7,573 nt of DNA from Planctomycetaceae bacterium (GTDB lineage Bacteria > Planctomycetota > Planctomycetia > Pirellulales > Thermoguttaceae): positions 1-7,573 of the forward strand of contig JAIRLW010000503.1 in the NCBI GenBank assembly GCA_031259095.1, written 5' to 3'. Positions 1 to 5,561 of this stretch are shown here, piece after piece. Each line of letters opens with the position of its first letter. The first letter of the stretch is position 1. The notes beneath the pieces were generated by a model that was given only the letters and a program-made list of their open reading frames with translations, did no database searches and was not told the DNA's origin. The position numbers and the translations under genes were made by a program.

Positions 1-162
1 GGCTTGTTGCCGTCGATTATCGCGAAATGTCGTATCTTTAAAATCAATGTTCCACTCTTCAATCAAGTCGTTTGGGATATTTTCCAAATCCATTCCGGCT
101 AATGCGGTTGCGATTTTTCAAAAAGTAGGCAATATTTCGTCTGAAGGATTTTTACTCGCCAT
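1..162 (-). pseudogene. Edge fragment of an unidentified reading frame with an in-frame TGA
   Basis: Read on the minus strand from an ATG at 162-160, the frame gives 14 residues (MASKNPSDEILPTF), then TGA at 120-118, then stays open to the window edge for 39 codons. The part after the stop looks like real protein: KIATALAGMDLENIPNDL, then an acidic and aromatic stretch. A purine run (AAAGGGG) lies about 11 bases before the ATG, a usable but slightly distant ribosome site. Alternatively the gene starts after the stop, at the ATG at 93-91 (MDLENIPND...), which has no visible ribosome site. I do not recognise the family. The continuity on both sides of the TGA favours a nonsense mutation in a decayed gene, or a sequencing error. 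It is divergent from the VWA gene and shares its upstream region. Confidence is low because only the edge is visible. Confidence 0.35.
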
Positions 163-178
163 CGCGTCGGTTGCCCCT

Positions 179-205
179 TTGGAAAAAAGAAGAATATGTT
201 ATACT
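179..205 (+). promoter_or_regulatory. Candidate sigma-70-type promoter for the VWA gene
   Basis: TTGGAA at 179-184 and TATACT at 200-205 resemble -35 and -10 boxes, with a 15-base spacer that is shorter than ideal. They lie about 45 bases before the TTG at 252 and about 95 before the ATG at 300, in the gap between two divergent reading frames. No operator-like dyad is visible. This is a match by eye to a consensus in AT-rich DNA, so chance similarity is possible. Confidence 0.25.
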
Positions 206-251
206 GTCTAATTATTTTTATGAATTGTCCGACTCGTATTAAATTGATACC

Positions 252-2912
252 TTGAATACTTTTTGGGCGCAAATATCGTCTTCCGAAACTGCCGGAACAA
301 TGTTTCAGTGGGTGCGGATTCAGGAAAACAGCGATTGGTTTTTACCGGTTTTGGTTGTTGTTCTTCTGTTTGCCTATTTTTTCCGGCGTTATCGGATTGA
401 CGCCGCCGAACTCAAATTATGGCAACAAATTATCTTGTTGGTGTTGCGGATTACAGCGGTGTTCTGTTTGCTCGTGTATTATCTCCACCCGCAATGGGAA
501 TATCTCGCCGGCAATTCCCGCGTTGCCGTGTTAATCGACTCCAGCGCCAGTATGGGAAATCACGACCTTTTACCAATTCAGCAGGAAAATAACGAAAACA
601 CGGACGAAAATAAAAGCACAAAGAAGAATGATGATGGGGAAAATGAGGAAAATACAGAGGAAAATAAAAAGAACACTCACAACGAAAACGAAAATAGAAT
701 TTCTGTTGGACTAAATCGTCTTGGAGCGGTTATTGATTGGATTGAGCGGAGCGAATTGTTTGACCGGCTTGCGGAAAAACATGAAGTTGTTCTTTATTCT
801 TTTGACTCAACATTACAGCCGAAGAACGACCAACCTGATCTTTCAAATAATCTGAAAAATCTAAAGCCAAACGGTGATTCAACCGCCATCGGCGATATTT
901 TGTTTGAAATTTTGCAACGTGAACGCGGTCAACCGCTTGCCGGAATTGTTTTGCTTACGGACGGCGGACAAAACACCGGACGTGATATTGATATTCCGCT
1001 GGAAACGGCGCAACGGTTAAAGATTCCAATTTATCCGATTGGCGTTGGTCGAACACGGCAACCGCTTAATTTTCGTGTCGGTAATCCCGACGCACCGGAT
1101 CGGGCATTTCCGGGTGATCCGTTTTTGGTGAAGGTTCCAATCGAAATGATCGGCGGTGAAAAAGATATGGAAAATACGGAAAATGGAAAAAACGAAAATC
1201 GGGAAAATGAAAATCGGGAAAACAATATAAACAGAACAAAAACAACCGCGACCATATTTCCGGTAACATTACCGGTCGAACTTTGGAGTCAACCGTTGAC
1301 GTCGGAAGAAACGTCTGCCGTTCCTACAAAAATCGGTGAAAAACAAATTCAATTTTCCGACAACGGAATAATTGAAACCGTTTTTGACGTTCGGATTGCG
1401 GAACCAAACAAGTTACGTTTTACGGTTAAAATCTTGCCGCCAAACGGCGATCATTACAGTGATCATTTATCTGCCGATAATCAGCGGCAAACCGATATTG
1501 AAATTGTTGATCGGAAAGACCGTGTGTTGTTGTTTGCTTCGGCGCCGAGTCGGGATTATCAATTTCTTTGTTCGCAGATTTATCGTGACAAGTCGATGTT
1601 AGTTGATGTTTATCTTCCTTGGACACGTCCGGGCGTTTCACAAAATGCCGATAAAATATTGGAACGATTTCCGTCAACACGAACCGAAATGTCGGAATAC
1701 AATATTGTCGTTGCATTTGATCCGAACTGGCGCGAACTTTCGGACGAACAAATTGAAGTTCTTGAGTTTTGGGTTGCACGTCAAGGCGGCGGACTCATTC
1801 TTATTGCCGGAGCGATTCATCAAGCGGATACGGTTACAGGATGGGTAACGGAAATGGGAATGGATAAAATTCGGGCGTTGTATCCGGTCGAATTTCTGGC
1901 GAAACAATCCGCGTTTGAACATCGTTATCACGGCGATACTCAGGCGTGGGCGTTGAAATTCAGTCGTGTCGGCGAGGATGCAGACTTTTTGAAACCAACA
2001 GACAATTCCGCCGAATCACGAATTTTTTGGAACGAATTTTCCGGTTTTTACGGATTTTTTGCCGTTAAAGGCGTGAAGCCGACCGCAACACTTTTAGCGT
2101 CGTCCGGTTCGCCGGAAACGTTGGGACGTGCGGAGACGGGAGCGTTAATTGTGGAACAGTTTTACGGTGCGGGTCGAGTTCTTTATCTTGGCAGCGGCGA
2201 ATTATGGCGACTTCGACGCGCGGATGAAAAAGCGTATGAACAAATTGCAACAAAAATAATCCGCTATGTTGGTCAGGGACGACTGCAACGGGAATCAGAT
2301 CGCGGTTCACTCGCCACCGACAAACAACGTTATTCACTCGGTTCCATTGCCCAACTTCGTATTACCGCAAACGATAATCAATTGAATCCGATTATGTTTC
2401 CGACCATTCCGGTGGATATTTTATCGCCGTCGGGAACACTCCGAACTGTAGAAGGAAAACTTGATCCGAATATGCCCGGAACATTTCAAACTCATCTTCC
2501 TTTGACGGAAGAAGGAACATGGTCGATTCAGTTTACGATTCCTGAAACAGAAGAACGATTAACGCGAACTGTTCAGGTTCGCATGAGCGATCTGGAGCGT
2601 GAACAGCCAAGCCGGAACGAACAATTACTCATAAAATTAGCAACAAAAAGCGGCGGAATTTATTTCCGTTCACCAACCGATGCGTTGCCGCCGGTTAAAG
2701 AATCAAGTCTGTACGGCAATATTGATTTTTTCACGGAAACCAAAGATGATGCATACACCGGTTCACTAATTACAGAACTTCTCAAAATCCGTTCCCAACG
2801 TGCGGTTCCCGACACGGCTGCCGAAGAAAAAATATTACGCCGACTTCTGCTATTCCTCTGCTCAATTCTCATAACAGAATGGACGCTACGGCGTTTAATG
2901 AAACTGGCGTGA
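252..2912 (+). CDS. Membrane-anchored VWA domain protein with glutamine-amidotransferase-like domain (planctomycete type)
   Basis: This 886-residue protein has two membrane helices (about residues 30-44 and 59-78). A VWA domain follows (about 91-268) with an intact MIDAS: D96-S98-S100, T211 and D237 in TDGGQN. A class I glutamine-amidotransferase-like domain (about 423-672) ends in GSGELWRLR and IIRYVGQGRL, then come a beta-rich segment and a final helix near 865-877. The VWA domain should bind a divalent metal and a protein partner outside the cytoplasmic membrane; the exact role is unknown. Relatives usually sit with MoxR ATPase, DUF58 and BatA-like genes, none of which is visible here. Two Asn/Glu/Lys-rich inserts (about 111-148 and 299-333) are unusual. 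The start is uncertain: TTG at 252 has no clear ribosome site, while ATG at 300 gives MFQWVRIQ, which matches where I recall family homology beginning. A short prefix containing AQ is also common in relatives, so the longer form is kept. Confidence 0.9.
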   Translation: MNTFWAQISSSETAGTMFQWVRIQENSDWFLPVLVVVLLFAYFFRRYRIDAAELKLWQQIILLVLRITAVFCLLVYYLHPQWEYLAGNSRVAVLIDSSASMGNHDLLPIQQENNENTDENKSTKKNDDGENEENTEENKKNTHNENENRISVGLNRLGAVIDWIERSELFDRLAEKHEVVLYSFDSTLQPKNDQPDLSNNLKNLKPNGDSTAIGDILFEILQRERGQPLAGIVLLTDGGQNTGRDIDIPLETAQRLKIPIYPIGVGRTRQPLNFRVGNPDAPDRAFPGDPFLVKVPIEMIGGEKDMENTENGKNENRENENRENNINRTKTTATIFPVTLPVELWSQPLTSEETSAVPTKIGEKQIQFSDNGIIETVFDVRIAEPNKLRFTVKILPPNGDHYSDHLSADNQRQTDIEIVDRKDRVLLFASAPSRDYQFLCSQIYRDKSMLVDVYLPWTRPGVSQNADKILERFPSTRTEMSEYNIVVAFDPNWRELSDEQIEVLEFWVARQGGGLILIAGAIHQADTVTGWVTEMGMDKIRALYPVEFLAKQSAFEHRYHGDTQAWALKFSRVGEDADFLKPTDNSAESRIFWNEFSGFYGFFAVKGVKPTATLLASSGSPETLGRAETGALIVEQFYGAGRVLYLGSGELWRLRRADEKAYEQIATKIIRYVGQGRLQRESDRGSLATDKQRYSLGSIAQLRITANDNQLNPIMFPTIPVDILSPSGTLRTVEGKLDPNMPGTFQTHLPLTEEGTWSIQFTIPETEERLTRTVQVRMSDLEREQPSRNEQLLIKLATKSGGIYFRSPTDALPPVKESSLYGNIDFFTETKDDAYTGSLITELLKIRSQRAVPDTAAEEKILRRLLLFLCSILITEWTLRRLMKLA
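582..695 (+). repeat. A-rich low-complexity insert inside the VWA domain
   Basis: Residues 111-148 of the VWA protein are almost entirely Asn, Glu, Lys, Asp and Thr, encoded by A-rich DNA with repeated GAAAA and GAAAAT words. The insert follows the DxSxS loop directly, between the first strand and first helix of the VWA fold, where an exposed loop can grow without breaking the metal site. The frame stays open throughout, so the insert is tolerated and probably disordered. Confidence 0.7.
1194..1222 (+). repeat. 15-bp in-frame tandem duplication (ENREN unit)
   Basis: The unit GAAAATCGGGAAAAT at 1194-1208 is followed at once by a second copy missing its last base match (1209-1222). The period is five codons, so it adds the peptide ENREN without shifting frame. 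It is the core of the second low-complexity insert of the VWA protein (about residues 299-333), which also holds the related ENTENGKNEN. This suggests growth of the insert by replication slippage. Confidence 0.75.
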
Positions 2913-2930
2913 AAAAGCCGTTAGGGACAG

Positions 2931-2956
2931 AATCGACAATAGGGTCATTGTCGATT
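2931..2956 (+). terminator. Hairpin terminator after the VWA gene
   Basis: AATCGACAAT at 2931-2940 and ATTGTCGATT at 2947-2956 form a perfect 10-bp stem around the loop AGGGTC, starting 18 bases after the stop codon. The following bases (TATTAATC) are only weakly T-rich, so termination by the classical intrinsic mechanism may be inefficient. The stem could also stabilise the 3' end of the mRNA. The hairpin itself is certain; its function is inferred from position. Confidence 0.55.
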
Positions 2957-3081
2957 TATTAATCACAGAGAATATCGAACAAGAAGTCCGCAGATTACGC
3001 TGATTTTCGCAAATTGTTTTTCAATGATTTTTATTTTCACCACGAAAAATAAGAATGTTCACGAAAGATTTTAAAACATAA

Positions 3082-3179
3082 GGCAACTTCTAAAAACTCA
3101 TTTTTGGATCGACTAAAATCAATTTTAGTCGATTTCGGCCGATTCCAATCTGTGAAGAAATAAGTTTTTAGAAACTCTC
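3082..3179. mobile_element. 98-bp hairpin MITE-like element nested in repeat copy A
   Basis: The ends are inverted copies: GGCAACTTCTAAAAACTCAT on the left, and the reverse complement of the right end reads GAGAGTTTCTAAAAACTTAT (15 of 20 identical, with the core TTCTAAAAACT shared). ATAA at 3078-3081 and ATAA at 3180-3183 flank it and may be a 4-bp target duplication, though four A/T bases can match by chance. Copy B lacks this sequence at the corresponding place. The element is too short to code and carries a perfect palindrome at its centre. It would need a transposase supplied elsewhere. Confidence 0.55.
3108..3133. repeat. Perfect 12-bp inverted repeat
   Basis: ATCGACTAAAAT at 3108-3119 and ATTTTAGTCGAT at 3122-3133 are exact reverse complements separated by CA. 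This forms the inner dyad of the 98-bp hairpin element. With only two central bases it suits a DNA cruciform or a dimeric-protein site better than an RNA hairpin, which would need a slightly larger loop by opening one or two pairs. Confidence 0.8.
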
Positions 3180-3291
3180 ATAAAAAATCCACTGAATAAT
3201 GACAATTATTTTTATATCACTATAAAATTCTTCAAAATAATCGGCGAAAATCGGCATAATCTGCGGATTATTTTTTCCATTTTGAGTTAGG

Positions 3292-4254
3292 TTATCGGAA
3301 CATTCGTTCAAGCGGCGAACCGGAGACAAGATGACGGAGTGTTTCAGAACCCAATGTTTTCGGATTAACCGTTCCTTTTGGGAATGTCGGGCAATTTCTG
3401 TTACAAGGACAAATATTCACACAAATATCGCAACCGAAAAAACGTTGTCCGAGTTTTTGTTGAATTTCCGGCGGAACTTCGCCGCGATGTTCTATCGTCC
3501 AGTAATTTAGGCAACGCCGCGCGTCCAGAACAAACGGTTGAACCAACGCCCCTGTCGGACATGAATTCAGACAACGCCGGCAATTGTTACATAAAACAAT
3601 TGTTCCGGTTTCCGATGTTTCAACCTCAGAATTAGTAACGTTAATATTAGTGTTAATATTAGAGTGAATATTCATCGCGTTTGAATTTGAATCGGTTTGT
3701 AAATATTCCGTTGAAAGGAAAGCCGCTAGAAAAATTTTTGAACCGTATTTCGGATTGATTAACAACGTATTGTAACCAATTTGACCAAGACCTGCCTCAA
3801 CCGCAAATTGTTTTTCCAGAATCGGAGCCGTGTCCACCACGCCGCGACATCGCCCATTCGGAAACAGTTCACGGTGTTTAGTCTCAAGTTTCCCAAACCG
3901 TTGACGAATCCAATCATGATAATCTATTCCGCGCGCATATTCCGCAACGCCGGCAAGTTGCCGCACAGGATGGGCTTCGCTGCCAAGAACAGTTGCAAAC
4001 GAAACGCCAAGCATCAGAATCGACTGAACGCCGCGTAACACAAAATCGGGATGTTGCCGAGCAGATCGTTTTTCTGCAAGATGATTCATTCCGGCATGTC
4101 GTCCCGCATCAATCCAACGTTCAAAAGCGTCAAACGTTTTCGGTTGTTTCGCCAACGTAACACCACAGAGTTCAAAACCAAGTTCCAATGCCGCCGATTG
4201 TAATTCGTCAGTCGCGCTCATGATTTGTTGATCGGATAATTCCTGCCGTTTCAA
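3292..4254 (-). CDS. queG: Epoxyqueuosine reductase QueG
   Basis: QueG reduces epoxyqueuosine to queuosine at the tRNA wobble position, using a cobalamin cofactor and two [4Fe-4S] clusters in the cytoplasm. Family hallmarks are clear: VDTAPILEKQ with the likely catalytic acid D141, the cofactor-domain stretch EAGLGQIGYNTLLINPKYGS (about 154-173), and the ferredoxin-like cysteines C222, C225, C228, C232, then C248 in DARRCLNY, and C275, C278, C282. An Asn-rich insert of roughly 20-30 residues (within 186-218) separates the two domains. The C-terminus is short: it stops after SGSPLERMFR, where relatives continue to a conserved LLRNA-type segment. The frame opens with TTG at 4254; an ATG at 4221 (MSATDELQ) gives 309 residues and a smaller overlap with the upstream gene, and may be the true start. 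Neither has a good ribosome site. Function is near certain; activity of the short form is less so. Confidence 0.93.
   Translation of the reverse strand: MKRQELSDQQIMSATDELQSAALELGFELCGVTLAKQPKTFDAFERWIDAGRHAGMNHLAEKRSARQHPDFVLRGVQSILMLGVSFATVLGSEAHPVRQLAGVAEYARGIDYHDWIRQRFGKLETKHRELFPNGRCRGVVDTAPILEKQFAVEAGLGQIGYNTLLINPKYGSKIFLAAFLSTEYLQTDSNSNAMNIHSNINTNINVTNSEVETSETGTIVLCNNCRRCLNSCPTGALVQPFVLDARRCLNYWTIEHRGEVPPEIQQKLGQRFFGCDICVNICPCNRNCPTFPKGTVNPKTLGSETLRHLVSGSPLERMFR
3641..3676 (-). repeat. 12-bp tandem repeat encoding the Asn-rich insert of QueG
   Basis: On the plus strand, GTTAATATTAGT (3641-3652), GTTAATATTAGA (3653-3664) and GTGAATATTCAT (3665-3676) are three successive 12-base units. 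Read on the coding strand they give an Ile/Asn-rich peptide (NIHSNINTNIN). The period of four codons keeps the frame. The insert lies just before the iron-sulphur cluster domain, in a position that is a short linker in E. coli QueG. Confidence 0.75.
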
Positions 4255-4858
4255 GAAAGGTCAAGGTCGATTCCAAAGGATGATCGGCAAAACGGACAAT
4301 CGGTTCCACCGGAAATTTTAGTAACAAATTGTCGAATGGATGATCAAATGGATTTTCAAACGGATTCTCCATCGGCGGAACCAATTCCAGCAACGGAACA
4401 GCCGTAAAAGATAATTCGTCCCAAACTTCGCCAAGATCAATTTTTTGCTCTTCCGTTAATTTTTGCTCTTCCGTCGGGTTCTCTGAATTTTTTGAAACAA
4501 TCTCATGTTGTTCCGGCAATGGTTGATGTTGCAAAAAATTAGGCAGGGAAAAAACAGTAAGAAAAGCAAGAATAATCACCGCCGCGTTGATCCAACTCCG
4601 ATTGTTGAACCGAAAACGCGAACGATAATTTAGATTGTTCGGCGGAACAAGGTTATTTACCAAATCAACCAAATTATTGTTTGGCAATTCGGTATCGGGA
4701 AAACGGAGTTCGAGTTCGAGTTCGAGCATTTTCGTGTAATATTCCCGTAACTTCGGATTCCGATGAACATACCGCGCCGTCCAACCGTCAAGCGGTTGAG
4801 CGTCGTCAAGAGCATCGTCAATCCGTTTTATAAAATAATGTTCAATAATATTCATCAT
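4208..4858 (-). CDS. Single-pass membrane protein, anti-sigma-like, function unproven
   Basis: This 216-residue protein has a cytoplasmic-type N-terminus of about 88 residues, one membrane helix (about 90-106, AAVIILAFLTVFSLPNFL) and an outer segment of about 110 residues. The order of parts, plus IDDALDDAQPLDGWTARYV followed by RNPKLREYYTKML, recalls planctomycete anti-sigma factors, where this place usually carries a His-Cys-Cys zinc site. Here there is no cysteine at all, so any such fold would be zinc-free. An ECF sigma gene lies upstream on the same strand, beyond repeat DNA, and queG overlaps the 3' end (47 or 14 bases depending on the queG start), implying co-transcription. The protein contains three short tandem repeats (ELELEL, TEEQKLTEEQKI, NPFENPFDHPFD). 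The start is MM at 4858; no ribosome site is evident. A structural or otherwise unrelated membrane protein is equally possible. Confidence 0.75.
   Translation of the reverse strand: MMNIIEHYFIKRIDDALDDAQPLDGWTARYVHRNPKLREYYTKMLELELELRFPDTELPNNNLVDLVNNLVPPNNLNYRSRFRFNNRSWINAAVIILAFLTVFSLPNFLQHQPLPEQHEIVSKNSENPTEEQKLTEEQKIDLGEVWDELSFTAVPLLELVPPMENPFENPFDHPFDNLLLKFPVEPIVRFADHPLESTLTFLETAGIIRSTNHERD
4334..4369 (-). repeat. 12-bp tandem repeat encoding NPFx units
   Basis: On the plus strand, GAATGGATGATC, AAATGGATTTTC and AAACGGATTCTC are three successive 12-base units. The coding strand reads ENPF-ENPF-DHPF. The four-codon period preserves the frame. The repeat lies in the outer segment of the membrane protein and may form an exposed binding or linker stretch. 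Confidence 0.7.
4442..4474 (-). repeat. 18-bp period repeat encoding TEEQK twice
   Basis: TTTTTGCTCTTCCGT occurs at 4442-4456 and again at 4460-4474, giving TEEQKLTEEQKI on the coding strand. The period is six codons. The two copies are identical over 15 bases, which suggests a recent duplication. Confidence 0.75.
4706..4726 (-). repeat. Hexamer microsatellite encoding Glu-Leu repeats
   Basis: GAGTTC is repeated three times followed by GAG at 4706-4726, giving the ELELEL run after the anti-sigma-like N-terminal part. A six-base unit can change copy number without a frameshift. Confidence 0.7.
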
Positions 4859-5287
4859 TGAAATAATAGGAGTAACTGTCTATTTTTATTAACCGCTGAA
4901 TCCATGAAACACACAGAAAAAAATAGTCCGCAAATTACACTGATTTTCGTAAATTGTTTTTAAATTATTTTTATTTTTACCACGAAAAACACGAATGTTC
5001 ACGAAAGATTTTAAACAATAAAAATGAAAAATAGAAACATCATTTTCATATCCCTTCGATTTTCGCGTTCTTTCGTGTATTTCGTAGTTAAAAATCAGTA
5101 TTAAAAAATGCACTGAATAGTTATAATTATTTTTATATCACTATAAAATTCTTCAAAATAATCTGCGAAAATCGGCGTAAGGTAGTGTCCCAAAATAAAG
5201 TTGACAAGTTGTGACATTTTTTAACAATTCCGTATTATTTTTGTTGTTCCTGTTTTTTCGCTATTTTGATAATTTGTTTTTTATTAG

Positions 5288-5400
5288 CCCCGCAAGAGGC
5301 GAGAGGTGCATAACCGCAGGTGTAGCGAAGCGAAACCTACGGACAAGTTCCGGCGGTTTTCGCTCCACCGCCGGTTATGCACCTCTCATCCCTAGCGGGG
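5288..5400. repeat. 113-bp GC-rich palindrome with two internal hairpins (REP-like)
   Basis: The outer pair is CCCCGC (5288-5293) with GCGGGG (5395-5400). The main stem is a perfect 16-bp match, GAGAGGTGCATAACCG (5301-5316) with CGGTTATGCACCTCTC (5372-5387). Inside are two hairpins: CCGCAGGT/ACCTACGG (5314-5321, 5335-5342, one mismatch) and CCGGCGGT/ACCGCCGG (5350-5357, 5367-5374, perfect). The loops contain complementary GCGAA and TTCGC words, so alternative pairings exist. It is far more GC-rich than the DNA on either side, which suggests a separate element captured by the MITE. Confidence 0.8.
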
Positions 5401-5485
5401 TTGGTTGAATATCAAAAAATGATCATTACAAAAACTCCGCCGAATAGTTACAATATTTTTCGACAGATGGATGATTGCAATCCGG

Positions 5486-5491
5486 TATAAT
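5486..5491 (+). promoter_or_regulatory. Perfect TATAAT box near the right end of the MITE
   Basis: TATAAT at 5486-5491 points rightward, out of the element and antisense to the sigma factor gene. No -35 box sits at a normal distance: the nearest candidate (TTCGAC at 5459-5464) is 21 bases away. It is a weak candidate for an outward promoter, recorded because mobile elements often carry one. Confidence 0.2.
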
Positions 5492-5561
5492 GGTCAAGTT
5501 TAATTTGGGACACTTCCTAATCTGCGGACTATTTTTTCTGTGTGTTTCATGTGTTCGGTGG

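Larger units (their letters stand above)
2964..3283. repeat. Dispersed intergenic repeat, copy A
   Basis: This stretch between the VWA gene and queG has no credible gene. It shares a long relationship with 4899-5540 (copy B). The left part (TCCGCAGATTACGC, then CCACGAAAAAT, then TTCACGAAAGATTTT) matches 4924-5020, and the right part matches 5101-5180 plus 5518-5537. A 39-bp block is identical at 3204-3242 and 5125-5163. Its own two ends are inverted copies: the sequence starting AGTCCGCAGATTACGC near 2985 reappears in reverse complement near 3250-3272. The right end stops about 10 bases from the queG stop codon. The middle is replaced by the hairpin element at 3082-3179. The repeat appears to be a multi-copy, non-coding family. 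Confidence 0.8.
5181..5517. mobile_element. 337-bp MITE with 25-bp terminal inverted repeats and TAA target duplication
   Basis: The left end reads GGTAGTGTCCCAAAATAAAG then TTGAC. The reverse complement of the right end reads GGAAGTGTCCCAAATTAAAC then TTGAC, so 22 of 25 bases agree. TAA at 5178-5180 and TAA at 5518-5520 flank it directly. Removing the element and one TAA restores CGGCGTAATCTGCGG, which matches the unoccupied site CGGCATAATCTGCGG at 3251-3265 in copy A. No transposase is encoded; the interior is AT-rich with a GC-rich palindrome at 5288-5400. A 3-bp TNA-type duplication occurs in some IS5-family groups, so a relative of those could mobilise it, but that family link is inference. 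Confidence 0.88.

Noticed and set aside
118..120. TGA as a selenocysteine codon
   Set aside because: No homolog with cysteine at that place can be named, the residue lies very near the start, and no convincing SECIS hairpin was seen in the following bases.
1031..1269. Minus-strand frames opposite the VWA gene rich in Phe and Ser
   Set aside because: They are the antisense reading of the Asn/Glu-rich insert; the plus-strand gene has clear domains.
3641..3676. Possible CRISPR-like array of short repeats
   Set aside because: The units are directly adjacent without spacers, only 12 bases long, and lie inside the coding frame of queG.
3378..4038. Plus-strand frames opposite queG
   Set aside because: QueG motifs and cysteine clusters on the minus strand explain this region fully.
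4889..5113. 74-residue minus-strand reading frame between the membrane-protein and sigma genes
   Set aside because: It lies wholly within the long inverted repeat, is AT-driven in composition, and its sequence is explained by the repeat family.
5288..5400. tRNA or other known structured RNA suggested by the cloverleaf shape
   Set aside because: There is no acceptor end, anticodon loop or T-loop consensus, and the length is wrong; a palindromic repeat explains it better.
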